Shown: positions 35,537-47,269 of the stretch, one piece after another
Layout of the letters: every line of letters begins with the position of its first letter
Numbering within the stretch: position 1 is the first letter of the stretch
Source of the DNA: Aplidium turbinatum
Taxonomy: Eukaryota > Chordata > Ascidiacea > Aplousobranchia > Polyclinidae
DNA length: 64,000 nt
Reading direction: 5' to 3'
Assembly (NCBI GenBank): GCA_918807975.1
Contig: OU964925.1
Location: forward strand, 31,655,608 to 31,719,607
Program-made: the position numbers and the translations under genes
Notes under the pieces: generated by a model
Database searches by the model: none
The model's input: only the letters and a program-made list of their open reading frames with translations
What the model was told of the DNA's origin: nothing

Positions 35537-35587
35537 ATTAATCCTGAAGAGGACATCTTGTGATGTCGAAAACGTTCGATACTTAAT
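35537..35587 (+). ncRNA. Type I hammerhead ribozyme motif
   Basis: Plus strand: core CUGAAGA, 6-bp stem II (GACAUC, UUGU loop, GAUGUC), GAAA, palindromic helix III AACGUU, cleavage triplet UUC. Stem I pairs UC with GA beside the core and AUUAA with UUAAU outside. The bases around it ('taataaacttgaacatg' downstream) resemble Penelope-like element 3' ends. Confidence 0.65.
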
Positions 35588-35848
35588 TTGTTGCGTAGTT
35601 TTGTGTTTCTATGTGTAATAAACTTGAACATGTTAAACTTGATCACGTTACCCGGCTTTGTATGCCTATGGTTCAACAAGACAAACTCTCTACCGAAGCT
35701 CTAGGCTATGTATAAGTAACTATACTAGAAATTGAGACATTACACTCAATGGGTTTGATTCCAAAACTTCCTCCTTTGCTTTTACCACAACTCGACTTCA
35801 CAGTCAACAAATGTTGCTTCCTCACCGAAAAAGCTGCTTTATCTATAA

Positions 35849-36191
35849 CAGGGGTTCCCAACCTGGGAGCCAAAGCCCCCTAGTGGGCCATGAGGCTTTT
35901 TGAGGGGGGGCATGGAAAAATTTGAAAAATAATAATTTTTTTAATTTATCATCTCTAAGTCCACTCCAACACTATATAACAAAAGAAATAAATTAAAATT
36001 TAATAAAAATACTGGTACATTTTCCCAAATCTTCATGAAATAGTCTTTAGGCCTACCGGTTACTGTATAAATAAGTTTTTTAATTAAAATTACGTTTCTT
36101 AATTTTTCAAAAGGTTGAAAAAAATAGGGGGGCCATTAATATTTCAAAATTTTCAAAGGGGGCCACATTGTAAAAAGGTTGGGAACCCCTG
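35849..36191. mobile_element. hAT-type MITE (CAGGGGTTCCCAACC ends)
   Basis: 343 bases, inverted ends CAGGGGTTCCCAACCT and complement, with ATCTATAA duplicated at 35841-35848 and 36192-36199. Non-coding. Confidence 0.92.
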
Positions 36192-36199
36192 ATCTATAA

Positions 36200-37257
36200 A
36201 GTTTATTTCATTTAAAACTAATCAATGTATTTCTCATTTAGGTCTGTTCAAAACAAAACCTTTTAGTACGTAGGTGGAATATTTCCTTTCTTTGAAGTAA
36301 TTGCTGTTTTAATTTCGTTTCAAATCAAACTTGATGTTTGGATCAGCACAGTTCCATCCATTTTTTTTAATTTCTGACCATCATCACGAAAAACAAAATC
36401 TGTGAAACATAGCAGAGGCCTAGAAAATAGTAGAAGCGACAAAACGCGGCGTTGTGTCGTGCTTGATACCAAACAGGATAGTCAGTTTAAAATATGGTAG
36501 CCTACAGTGTCAACAACCAGACTAAACTTTAAAATTTAGAAAAAGCAAACGATCTCCTACTTTCACATTGATTCTGAAAAAAAAGAACGAATGAAAAGTT
36601 TCAGTTCCTGCAACTTTTCATTGATTTTTGAATAGGCTACTGGAAAGTAAAAAAATGCCTACAAAGCTAAAATTTCCAATAAAAGAGTGTTTCGACGTTT
36701 ACCGACATTGAAATTACGCAAAACAAAGAACCTTCTGTTTTTATTCTTGTGAATGAAAAAATCTTTTTCTTACCAAGAATAATTCTTTTTTTTTTGCCTC
36801 GTCTTGCTCACGTCATCACTGGGCTATAAAACGCGCGATGCTGAGCGCTTCTGCACAATCGACAAGTTAGTTGGCCTGATTCTGAATCGAGTGTTGGTCA
36901 AACTGGAAACATTAAAAGTATAACTTGCTCTGTTGTTTCCATGGAGAGGACAAGTTAGAGTTAGAACAACAATGTATGAATCAGTATAGATGAGTTTGCA
37001 CCATGTGAAACAAGGTGGTTGTCGTCATAAAACAAGAAAATTAACAAACTGCAATCTAAACTACAGTATTATTCAAATCACGCGTTGATGTTGATCTGTT
37101 CAACACATAACTTTATATTGCCTGATTTTTCATATTTACTTTGACAAGGAAGCGAGATTTTTTTGACGCACATTTTTGTTTAGCAGAATCAACCACCGTA
37201 CTAAAAATTGAATGAGGCTGTTCACCAGGCATTTAGTTAAATAACATTAAGCGTTCT
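36200..37257. other. Intergenic upstream of the NLR gene
   Basis: No gene. It contains the TATA-like promoter candidate at 36825 and otherwise AT-rich DNA. Confidence 0.4.
36825..36831 (+). promoter_or_regulatory. TATA box candidate upstream of the NLR gene
   Basis: TATAAAA follows a CRE-like 'cacgtcatcactgggc' at about 36809-36824 and precedes a locally GC-richer 'cgcgcgatgctgagcgc'. It lies 1.36 kb before the first NLR coding exon, so a 5' untranslated exon and intron would be needed. Inference only. Confidence 0.35.
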
Positions 37258-37485
37258 TCTGGTGCAAATTAAGCTGGACTATCACAAGATGTATAAAGCG
37301 ACAATCTGCTTTTATTCCGACGTTTTGTCAATCAGACACGACTGACTTCTTCAGGGAGCTGGGTCAGATAGTGACTACCTGTCTAGCATGGCAAAACACA
37401 GGACCATGTTGCTGTAAATCAACTAAACACTCAAAATGAAATTCAACTTCCAAACAAAAATTATCGCGCGCAAATTTTGAAACTA
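37258..37485 (-). repeat. Penelope-like terminal repeat, copy 2
   Basis: Close match to 22836-23065. Its hammerhead-like motif (37304-37369, minus strand) departs from the consensus core, although outer stem I pairs five of five (AUCUG with CAGAU). Confidence 0.6.
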
Positions 37486-38185
37486 GAAAAAAGAGTTTAA
37501 GTGTTATCAGCCAACAAGAAACTTAAATAACAGCAGAGCGGGGAGTGAACTGTATGAGCAGGGATATCTAAAGAAGGGGATATGAAGGCTTTTAATACGT
37601 CTGACAGTAGAAGGGCTTCTGTTTATCGTAAATAATCTCTGTTTACCCTAAAATGACAATTGGCACCGATAGTAGTTTAATAAATCTTGTTATGATAACC
37701 TGCATTGCGCTATTAGCATCAGGCCTGGATGCTCACTGCATGCTCATATTTGTTAAGAAAAACTGCTTACTGATAACTTTTCAACTGTCTTTGCGAACAA
37801 GTAGGCTATTCTTTAAATATGCTCTATGTAACATTTGCTAACTGTCTTCTGTAGTTTACTGTATCAGCTGCACTACAAAACTTTCTGCAATTGTGAAAAG
37901 AACCGCATGTTTCAGGCGCTTCAAACTACCGCCCTGGTAGTGTCATAAGAATAAGGTACTCGCTGTGAGCCTTCGCAGCACCCCCTTTTTTAGATACCCC
38001 TGTGTATGAGTCATGAAGAATCAAATTGTATACGCAACACTGCACAGTTTTTAATCAGCATGAAACAAATTAAAGTACATCAGACAAGCACTTACAATAT
38101 AAACAATTTTTTATATTTAAGTAATAATAATAGTTTTTTATAAATAGTAGGAAAAGAGGATTCAACAATTAACAAAAATATAAAC
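37486..38185. other. Intergenic, nothing firm
   Basis: A frame at 37653-37841 begins with a hydrophobic stretch but has no conserved domain and no downstream splice partner in phase. Confidence 0.35.
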
Positions 38186-41100
38186 ATGTATTTCCCACAA
38201 ACTCAAGAAGAAAACAGAATGACTTTAACTGAGGAAACGGACACTGAACAACCATTGCCAGGAAATCCTGGTAAGTTCATTTTGAACATTTGTCAGAACT
38301 TCCATGTTACGATTGCATGGTTGGCTGCATAGCAGAGTGGTGAGAGCCATTGTACGACGGTCGAAAGGACGCCGGTTCGACACCGCTGAAGAGCACGCTG
38401 TTGTTTCCTTTGCGAAACTCCGAATGGCGTGTTTGAAAGTAGAAATAAAGATTGGCTTCTTTGTATTTCCGATCATTCAAGTCTTGACATCCTTTAACCA
38501 ATCCCAATACCCAAAATGGGTAGCCTATGCAGTAAATGTGCTTGTGGGGTATAGGGAGATAACCCCCTAACCCTAACCTACCAATCGTCTTGTTTCTGGT
38601 TCCTAGGAACGCGATTAAACTGGTGCAAAACTTTTTTATATTCGCTACTGGTGCGGCTATATTACATTGAAACACAAACCCGATCCAGATGATATTAGGC
38701 CACTTGTTATCAACGTTTTATTACGTTGCATTCAAGACACGATGTTTTCTTACAGAACAACCTCAGATCAACGTATTGCATGTCCATCATCACCATCAAC
38801 ATATTGATCAACAACTGGTCCAGGTTCACAACCAGCAAAACATAGCCAAGATTGTTCTTCAACCCGAACAAACCAATGTTCGATCTGGAGATCAGGAAGG
38901 TTTGTAAAGTTTTCATGTTCACATCAAAGATTTTAACAATTATGACAAAATGGACTAACCTAAGATACAAGTGCTTAAATACGCTGATACCTTTATGATA
39001 TAACGTAGGTTTAGTGATTTTGCTGTTAATTGTAAATTATTAATTGCATTATTGTTATTGTAAATTATTGTAGTAAATTATTATTGTTAATTGAAAAGTC
39101 AAGTAACTTATAACATGCCAAGCAGCCTACTGACGGCCATATATAACGTTAGGAAGTAAATAAAATCAACCAGGTTTGGCAACTTATAAAATTTATTGAT
39201 AAAGCTTTCGCCACCGAAAAGGCGGCTTTTTCAGTATCTGGAAAAGCTCAAGCAGACAAGATAGAAATTAATTAACCGCTGAAATCATATAAGAGCATTG
39301 TGAAAATTTATTTGAAGTAAGAATTTTTATTTTTAAAAGGGCTATATCTTTTCAGATCCAAACAGAGCCTTCGACAAACTGAAGAAAGCCACTGTAGAAT
39401 TTTATGATCGCAAATTCGATGTAGATATTACAATAACTCGGTTATACATGATGCAATAATATATAGGTGTGTGGTTATAAGATATGTTTTTTACAAAGAA
39501 AATTGACAATTGTCGGCTAACGGGGAGTCATGTGTTAATTGTTAGCCTACAATTGTGAATTTTCTTTGTAAAGTATCTATCCCGGACGAGCCCCCAGTGT
39601 AGGGACTTGCTTAACTTAAGTCCCCAGCGTAGGATTTGGCTGTCTAATTTGTCGTAAATTTGTTTATAAAAATAAAAATAAAAAGGATAATTTAAAAGGA
39701 TATTGAGAGACTCTAAGTCTCTAATTAAAAAAGGATAATATAAAGGATAATTTAGGCTTCTGGCTGTCTAGTCTAGGGGTATGACTTCCTACAAAAAAAA
39801 AAAACGAATTAAATAGAATGAATCATTTTTTATAAAATCAAAGTTACAAATTTGCTATTTGGGAATTGAAAAATATCTCTAATCAATATAATTTATTGCG
39901 ACCGGTGTCAGAAGAGCGACATTCCCCAGTCGTGAATTTAACCTTCTTGTTCTAAAGTTTAGTCCGTTCGCTTGCAAGTCTATTTTTGAATGCCTGTCTT
40001 TTTCAATTCCCCGCTTACTTCATAATATACCGGTAGAGCCTTTTCATCAATAATAGCTATCGTAAGAATCAAGGGAAAAGCTATATCGGTTTTATAGTTA
40101 TGTCGCATTAGAAATACATATGTGTTGAGCTAGATTCTGTGTGAGTGGCGTTTGTTAACAGGAAGCTTGACTTATGTTCTGTGAGAACGTTAGATTTTGA
40201 ATTTGCAGCATTGAAATGCATTTTGCAATAATGAGAAATTTCGGTCAAATGTTAAAATATAAATTTGTTAGTTAAAAACGTGGTACATGTTACATAGATT
40301 TGTCAAAGTTTGATAATCCAGCATCGAATCTCCCAGAGGTTTACCCGGAGCTTCTGTTGATTGACTTCTACGAGGGAAGGTTCATTCCCAACGACGACCA
40401 GTACGATCCCAAAACCAAACAAATTCAATTTACCAAAATAGGGACTTTCTTGTTCTGAGGATACCATTTATGAGCATGAGTGATGAAAAACTAACCTTAA
40501 AAGAATTTTTGCTTGGAATGTGAAATTTAACTTGGAAAACCAAGAACAAAACGCACTTTTCAGTTGGATGAAAAATCACACACAAAATTGCTTTTTCATC
40601 TTTGACGGATTCGATCAGGTGAACTGGAATTTGACTGATAAAGTGACAAAATTTAAGTATGATACTTTACTCACCTGCCAGGAGCTTGTGTCGAATCTGT
40701 GTCAAGGATTTTTTTTACCTAATTGCCACATTGTATTCACCTCACGACCACACGCCATGATTACAATCCCTCGAAGATGTCGCCCAAACAAAACGTATTT
40801 TGCTGAAGACTTAACGTTTGAAAACATGAGTAAATTATTTGTTGCTTTGATAAACGATGAACAAAAATCAATTGATATTTTGGACACATTAACTGTAAAA
40901 ACTCCACATCTAGCATCAATGTGTTACAATCCTTTGATGCTACAATTATACTTGAGGGCTTCTCTTGGTTCATCAGATGAAATCTTAAATATTTCATCAA
41001 TGACCACAATATTTCATCGTGTGCTGGAAAACCTCAAATCATCTGATCACGCCGTTTCTCTATCGGATCAAATCGTTATCAGTTTATCCAAACTCGCATT

Positions 41101-44100
41101 TAAAGCAACTGAGAATAAAACAGTATTAATCACAATTGAAGATCTTCAAGCAGAACGCCTAACAAGCGAACAAGTCCAAGCACTTGTTGTGACATTATTT
41201 GGTTCAAATAGTAAGTGTGGTCTTTTGGAGGGTAGCCGACGATTGTATTTTTCACACCAAACATTTCAAGAGTTTTTTAGTGCTTTATATATAATTCATC
41301 AAATGCCGATAAAATATTTTGCATCATTTGTTCAAACTAATCTACTGACTGATCACTGGTCAGTTGTTGTCGAATTTCTGTCTGGACTTCTGTTGGACCC
41401 ATCTATGAACACAGGTAACTGCGGTGTAGGAATAAATTATTATTATTTCTTGGTCAGACTTCACTTTTGTTGAAACAGAAGTCTACGTTTGTTTTGCTGA
41501 TTTAGTATGTTTTTTGATAAATTGATTTCAATTTGTTACAGCAACTTCATCTGCCCAGAACTCTTCAGTTTTCTTTCAACTCAAATCTTTTTTCACAACC
41601 ATTACAACAGTATTTCCACGTAAGCCTACCGGTAGGCTAAGTTGACAAATTATTATACGTTGATATTTCTTTGTTGTCTTTAAAACTTATTGGTGGTAAA
41701 GCGTTTCTCGGTTCTGATAAAGAACAACAAACCAAACGTAATGATTTGAAGTCGAAGGGAAAAATCATAAAAGGTCATTACGATGGGAGTCAATCATCGA
41801 TTGCAATGGAAAGTGGAAAATATATTCGTGTCAACTTGGGGGCCTAATGTCGTACAGGCCTGTCCTGCATTGTGCGTTGGAGCAAATTGTAAAATACTTA
41901 ATATTCATCGGTACATCACCTGAAAACTTACTGAAACATATTTCAACGAAGACCATGAAATACACTTGCAATTTGCAATTTGGTGGCATTTGATTTATTT
42001 CAACAATATTTCATAACTTGGTCACAGCAACTTAGTTGTATTCTAATATTTGTTGAATGAGTTTTTCTTCCTTTCACAGTTTGAAAATGTTTCAAACCTT
42101 TTTTTGTTTCACATTGGTTTCAATTTGTAAAGTTTCATCTTTCCAAGGCTATTCATTCCTTCAAATCGAAGTTTCAAGATTGAGATAAATGTATGTCAAG
42201 CCATCCTGCAACCTCATCAAAACGACATTTTAAAATCTTAATTTAATTTTAATGATGATTTCATTTATTTCAGATGACAAATTACAAAAGAAGAAAATAT
42301 TTCTTAAAAAGTTGCACGAAGAAACCCGGAAAGTCGCAGCAAGTACGTAAATAGTTGAAGTAAAACTTGTCTAAAAACTCAACACAATGAGCTTCAAAAA
42401 GCATAAATACAAAGGTTTCTGGCATGGCACATACAACTGCTTTGAAGACGTATTTGACCAATGGGTTGCTTTCACGAAATGAAAAAGTTAGTCATGCGTA
42501 AGGGAAAATAAGGCAAAACGCAGATATTTATTAGAAGATGATGATATTTATTAGATATTTGTACAGATAATATTTATTATTATATATTAGATGATGTCAG
42601 CCCCTGCAAGCAAAGTAAAATAAAACAAGAACCAAGGTGAAAAGTAGAAGTAAGAGACCGTTAGCTCAGTGGTTACGCGCCCGGCTCACAATCACGCGGT
42701 GCTGGTTCGACTCTCGGGGTGTGCGCTTGAGCAACGCATTTCAGGACTGCTTTCCATTCAGGGGCACCTAGTGAATGGAATAATTCACAGACAACATTTC
42801 AACAGTCGGAAAACTTCACTATGTCAATCTCGGTGACCAGCCCTGTGTCAAGAGCCTCAAGTATGCGAAACTCAAGTATATGCCTCAAGTATTCCTCCAG
42901 TATGCGAAACTACCAGGAATAACCTATCAAGGCTTTGTCAGTCCGAGGATAAAGATTTAAAACCAAAAACCCAAGTTTGATTCATTTCACATATCAAGTA
43001 CAAAACCCATCAACTTGGATTAAGTTGCAGCAAGAAATGGCTGATTGGGAAGGTGCAGGATTAAGCTGTAAACTAAGTTCGAAGATTTTTCAAAAAATAA
43101 GCCAAATTTATTTTATATCCTAGCTTTGGTTAGTCTCATATTTTAACAAACTTTAGGTTTTAACTGTAAAGCTGGCCTCGGTCTACCGAGGTTACTTTTC
43201 AAATCAAAACTTTAATCTCAACCAGAAAGTTTTATTGAATATATTTATTGATATTTTTGTTTGAGAGATAAATAAATTATTGTTCAGAGTTCAGTATTTT
43301 TTATTAAAAATGCATGGAGAATAATCAGAGCCCTATTTTTGGCGTATGCATTTCGCTCTACTACTGTAGAGCATCATTAGTGCCTTATTAAAATAGATTA
43401 ATAAATTAATAAATAAATTAATAATAAAATCAATTAATAAATAAATCAATTAATAAATTAATCAATTAATAAATAAATCAAATAAATAAATTAATGCTTT
43501 ATTTTTGAATAAACAACTTGTACCGGTCCGGTAGTCAATGAATAATTGTGTTCAATGTTTGATTATTTTATGGTTCGAACCAAATTGTGGTTTTAGATTA
43601 CAACCTGGTTAGCGAGCTAATATTGATTGATATTATTCTTGCATTATTATATCTTAGATCTTATATATATATCTTATATATATCTTATATATCTTAGATC
43701 ACAATGATGCTCGCTCCATCATCGCCATCAGCAGAATCCTGAGGGAAGGCAACGACTTGGAAGTGATCGTGACTGCAGGACGTCATTTTGATGGAGGGAA
43801 GGTATGGATAAAACCCTCCCACACTCAGAATGACTTTCATGCTGTGACGTCATTTATCAAGTTAATGCCAGCAAGAATTCGATTCTTTGATCTGTACGGG
43901 TGCTTCATAACTTCCAACCGATTCCGTCCATGTATCGAGGCAATCAAATCAATGCCTGAATCCGTAAGTCATGTTTAACTTTTAAACCAACATTTAATTA
44001 CATTGATCTATAGTTGCATTAACGTCAATCGTTACGTTGATTTAGAGTTACATTACATTGTTTTATTGCAAGTCCAATAAATTTTTGATTTTAATCATTT

Positions 44101-44843
44101 TTTGACAATTCTTGTAAAATTTATACAAATAAACAAAACGTCACAAACAGCAACATCATTTAACAGTTGAATCATAATTATTTGTGGTTAGATTGTCCGG
44201 ATGGATCTCCGTGGCAACTTCCTATTTATCGATGACGTCATCGAAGTATTACACAAAGTTGTGGAAGAAGTTTGGATAAAAGAATGCCTCAATGATGGTG
44301 ATTGGGGGTTGAGATCTCCGAACATGGAGGAACGAGCCAAGTTGCAGGAAGCACTGAATCAGTTGGACAATAAAGTGAGAGCAATTTACGTTGTATCGAC
44401 GTTATCTCAAGCAACATTTAGAGTTATTTTGTTGTATCAACTTTATCTAACGTAACATCTAAAGTTCTTTACGTTGTATTAACGTTATCTAACGTAACAT
44501 ATCAAGCTGTAATCTCAAATTGTTTATCAGGAATCTTTGAATAATTTGCTTCTGGTGATTGCAGACTACAGTAGCTTATGGTAGCCTGCAGTTACCAAGG
44601 TTCATTATGCTATTGTTGATTTGACGTCAATAAACGTTAAACCAACGCCCATTATTTAAGTCAACATTACATTGATTCAACGACTTCCATCAATAAACAA
44701 GGTAAACAATTGAAGGATGCAAAGTATTCCAAGCGTGAAAACTTTTTTAGTTTAATTATTTGCTTGGTCTTTTACAGAAATTGAAGATCAATGTCGGCTT
44801 CGGTGATTCCCTGACTCACAAGGATCAGGATCGAGATAATTGA
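38186..44843 (+). CDS. NLR (NACHT and leucine-rich) gene, possibly a pseudogene
   Basis: Cytosolic pattern-receptor family. Proposed exons: 38186-38270, 38756-38899, 39356-39420, about 40309-40519 (degraded), 40520-41414, 41542-41619, 42274-42342, 43698-43963, 44192-44374, 44778-44843 (stop TGA). From 40520 to the end every GT-AG junction keeps phase, as do exons 1-3. Exons 1-2 encode a His/Gln-rich stretch with no known effector domain. NACHT shows Walker B (FFIFDGFD), sensor (IVFTSRPHA) and a winged-helix end (FSHQTFQEFFSALYI). Exons 8-9 carry two leucine-rich repeats (IRFFDLYGC, IVRMDLRGN). Between 40400 and 40520 the region that should hold Walker A is missing: 'DPKTKQI' runs directly into 'FTKIGT', followed by two frame changes ('FLVLRIPFMSMSDEKLTLKE' is in another frame). 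So the 3' half looks selected while NACHT's start is damaged, suggesting recent loss or an unusual receptor. About 680 residues if read through. Confidence 0.75.
38322..38470 (+). repeat. tRNA-derived SINE, family C, in NLR intron 1
   Basis: The head has an A box ('gcatagcagagtggtgagag') and B box ('ggttcgacacc'), then 'aagtagaaataaagattggc'. It defines the orientation of family C. Confidence 0.8.
39198..39238 (-). ncRNA. Hammerhead-like motif, degenerate core
   Basis: Minus strand: CUGAAAA in place of CUGANGA, stem II GCCGCC with GGUGGC, GAAA, palindromic AGCU helix III, and GAUA paired with UAUC as inner stem I. The fold is right but the core departs from consensus, so catalysis is doubtful. 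It lies in an NLR intron. Confidence 0.4.
39490..39572. repeat. Imperfect 32-bp inverted repeat in an NLR intron
   Basis: 39490-39521 and 39541-39572 are reverse complements with few mismatches ('tttacaaagaaaattgacaa' start). It follows directly after exon 3 and could be a small MITE. Confidence 0.7.
40520..41414 (+). CDS. NACHT exon of the NLR gene
   Basis: An open frame of 298 codons ending at the donor GTAACT, phase 1. Residues about 27-34 are Walker B (FFIFDGFD), about 76-84 the sensor strand (IVFTSRPHA), about 135-142 'CYNPLMLQ' of the winged-helix region, and about 245-265 the conserved 'YFSHQTFQEFFSALYIIHQ'. Walker A would lie upstream and is not found. It is the largest intact exon of the gene and the strongest evidence for the family. 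Confidence 0.85.
42657..42965 (+). repeat. tRNA-derived SINE, family A, full-length copy
   Basis: Head with A box ('gttagctcagtggttacgc') and B box ('ggttcgactct'), body through 'ggcacctagtgaatggaata', and tail 'tttgtcagtccgaggataaa'. Located in the NLR intron between exons 7 and 8. Confidence 0.88.
43390..43497. repeat. AT-rich simple repeat (aataaatta units)
   Basis: About 100 bases of irregular 'aaattaataaat' units, in the same NLR intron. Confidence 0.85.
43655..43697. repeat. (tatatctta)n microsatellite that forms a splice acceptor
   Basis: Repeats of 'atatcttagatcttatatat' type run into NLR exon 8; the last unit 'atcttag' is the 3' splice site itself. Confidence 0.8.
44384..44506. repeat. 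Imperfect tandem repeat with 'acgttatctaacgtaacat' units
   Basis: Two to three diverged units of roughly 50 bases just downstream of NLR exon 9, in the last intron. Confidence 0.6.
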
Positions 44844-45684
44844 GAAATTTTGCTCTTTATTGATTTAATGTAATTTTACGATAAGTTGATGTTATGCGTT
44901 GAAATGAGTGTCAAAACAGTGTTGTCAGTTTGATCAATTTTTGATTTTGGCAGATTTACTAATTTTTTAGGTCTAAACATTGTTGCCAGATTAACTAACT
45001 TCTAAGGTGAGCACAATGTTGCTAGATGAGTGATTCTTAACCTGGAGAGCATGAAGATTCTGGGCGCAAATGTAGTAGGCTGTTAGAATTTGTATAGGAG
45101 GTAACTTCCCCATACGCTACCCTTTGACTCATAAAAAAACAAAAAACAACATATTTTCACATGAACAAAAATCTGAACAAATTGTGTTCGCTCCCTCAAA
45201 CTGTTTTACTCTCCTACGGCTATGATCAACACTATCCATATTTGCTGCATACGTAGACGAAACCAGAATCTGTTGCATTGAAATCCACCATCTTGACTTC
45301 GTTTGTGAGACTTAGCACCGCACTAGTCAAATAAGAAATGTTCACTTTGCTTTGATAAGTCAGATATGAAACCTTGACAGAACTAAGCTATGTTGAAGAT
45401 TGACGCATAATAATTTTCAGTGAATATAAATGGTAAACCTCATATTTCTTTTTCTAAGAATTGCAGATCAACCTTCTGAAAACCTGCTCAAATAGTCCGC
45501 TCATTAGCCTATTGTAAGTTAATTATATTGCTGACGCATGGAAGGGATTTTGATAGAAATTTGAACCATGAAAAAACAACAGAAAGTTTCAGAACATATG
45601 AATGTCTTACAAGAGAAATATATTCAAACTGACGTATACCATCATCCTACGTTGTAAACTTTTTCAGAAACCTCATTCACATTA
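44844..45684. other. Intergenic after the NLR gene
   Basis: No gene. About 45176-45226 matches 62340-62390 ('caaactgttttactctcc'), a repeat fragment of unknown family. Confidence 0.45.
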
Positions 45685-46391
45685 GTGTAGGGCAGGGCTT
45701 CCCAAACTTTTTTGCTCGCGACCCCTTTCAATCTCCAAAATTTTTTCGCGACCCTTCGGCCTTCACGGTAAAAATGATAAGCAGTGCGAAATATACATTT
45801 GTGGTATTTATGGAAAGGTTTAATTCGAATGAAAACTAAAAACAACCTAACCATTCTCCAAGCCTACCACATTACATTTTGCAATTGACATGTAGCCTAC
45901 TAGAAAAAGACTAAAAACCAAACAAATTTATTCAGTTTGATAGATGCGACAAAGATTTGATTTTGCTACAAAGCAAGTTCAGCCGTGGGGGCCCAGGCCC
46001 GGATTAAGGTCAAATGGGGCCTCTGTGCTAATAAATTTTATGGGGGCCCTTACCAGCTTACGTGGAGCGTAATGGAAGTAAGCTGGTTTTGCTTGCAGAG
46101 GAAACCGAGCCTTGCTTAGGTAAGTTAGATAACTTTGAAATAGCACGTGATCGATGATTAAATAAGCATATTGTGCAAATTAAGTCAACAATGTTTACGT
46201 TATAATGGATGCAAAATCACACACATTAAATCAACGAAACCGTGCAAGGGAAAGCATTGTAGCAAGGGGCCACTGTTAGTACTGCACACTACACTGCAAA
46301 TTGCAATGAAAGGTTATTCTGAGTTTCTATTCTAAACTGCTCTTTCATTCACTACTAATTACCAATAGGATTTAGAAAACTAACATGAAAT

Positions 46392-47018
46392 TCAGTCGAA
46401 TGACTTTTTTCTGGCTTTCTTTGCTGCAAAGTTTGTAAGGATAGCATCAAAATTGAGAAGTCGCAGTTTATCACACTCTATGCTGAGAAGGCCCAGTTTA
46501 GCCAACCGCTCTTGTGTCATTGTAGACCGAAGTACGTTTTTGATTCCTTTCAGCTTAGATAATGATCTTTCTCCAGAACAGTTAGTGACCATCATACAAA
46601 GAAACAATCTAAGAATTGTTTCTACATTAGGGAAAGCAGCTTCAACTTTGTCATTCTTTATTATCTGGTACATGTTTTCATGACTAAAACTTGCTTTATT
46701 TCCATAAGCCTTTTTAAGATACAGGTAGAAATTCAAAAGTTCATCAACAAGACAGAGATCAACATCAGTAGGAAATTCTTTCGCTACATTCATGACACTC
46801 TGTAAAATCTGTTCCTTTGATGCATGAAGATCAATTAAAAACGAGAAATTCTTAGCAACTCTTTTGTACACAGTAGCTCTTCTGCTTAAATAAGAGCGAA
46901 GAGCATCAATCACTGGAATAAATGATTTTATCCTAAATTTATCTCTTGCAGCAGAAGTTTCTAGCAAGTCTGCAGTTGCATTTACACTGTCATCATCAAT
47001 GCGCGGTTGTCTTCGCAC
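46392..47018 (-). pseudogene. hAT transposase, C-terminal part (ZMYM1-like)
   Basis: 208 residues ending in the hAT dimerisation region: 'MVTNCSGERSLSKLKGIKNV', 'RLAKLGLLSIECD', basic tail. It resembles zinc-finger MYM-type 1-like transposases. Its upstream part is cut off by the MITE at 47133 and resumes at 48442-48672. The latter reads 'YITEALTHIYDDN', 'TRLQARNLLQKLEELEFVF', typical of the same family. Confidence 0.85.
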
Positions 47019-47269
47019 GGTGCGCCTTTGGTGAAGAGACTTGTAGCCTACTGTACTTCAGGCAGAGTAGTCTTTGTATTTTTCTCAATTTCATCGAAAT
47101 TTTCTCTTTCCGTGGATAGAAATTGCTCGAGTCAGGGGCGCCGGAAGCGGGGGAGCAGGAGGGGCAATGGTGCCCTTTTATGGTCATGTAAGCTACTTCA
47201 CATTTTGCAATACGATATAAAAATTTCAGCTAGGCTATTTTCTTTTAGCCTAATTAGTAATTATGATTT

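Noticed and set aside
37304-37369. Second Penelope-like hammerhead as an active ribozyme
   Set aside because: The core departs from the consensus, so it is reported only as part of the repeat copy.
38307-38675. 122-residue minus-strand frame
   Set aside because: Half of it is the antisense of a family C SINE inside an NLR intron.
42657-42730. Apparent tRNA gene
   Set aside because: The tRNA-like head is followed by the same non-tRNA body and tail in every copy, so it is a SINE. The same holds for the heads at 53170, 63770, 48100, 34200, 38322 and 56930.
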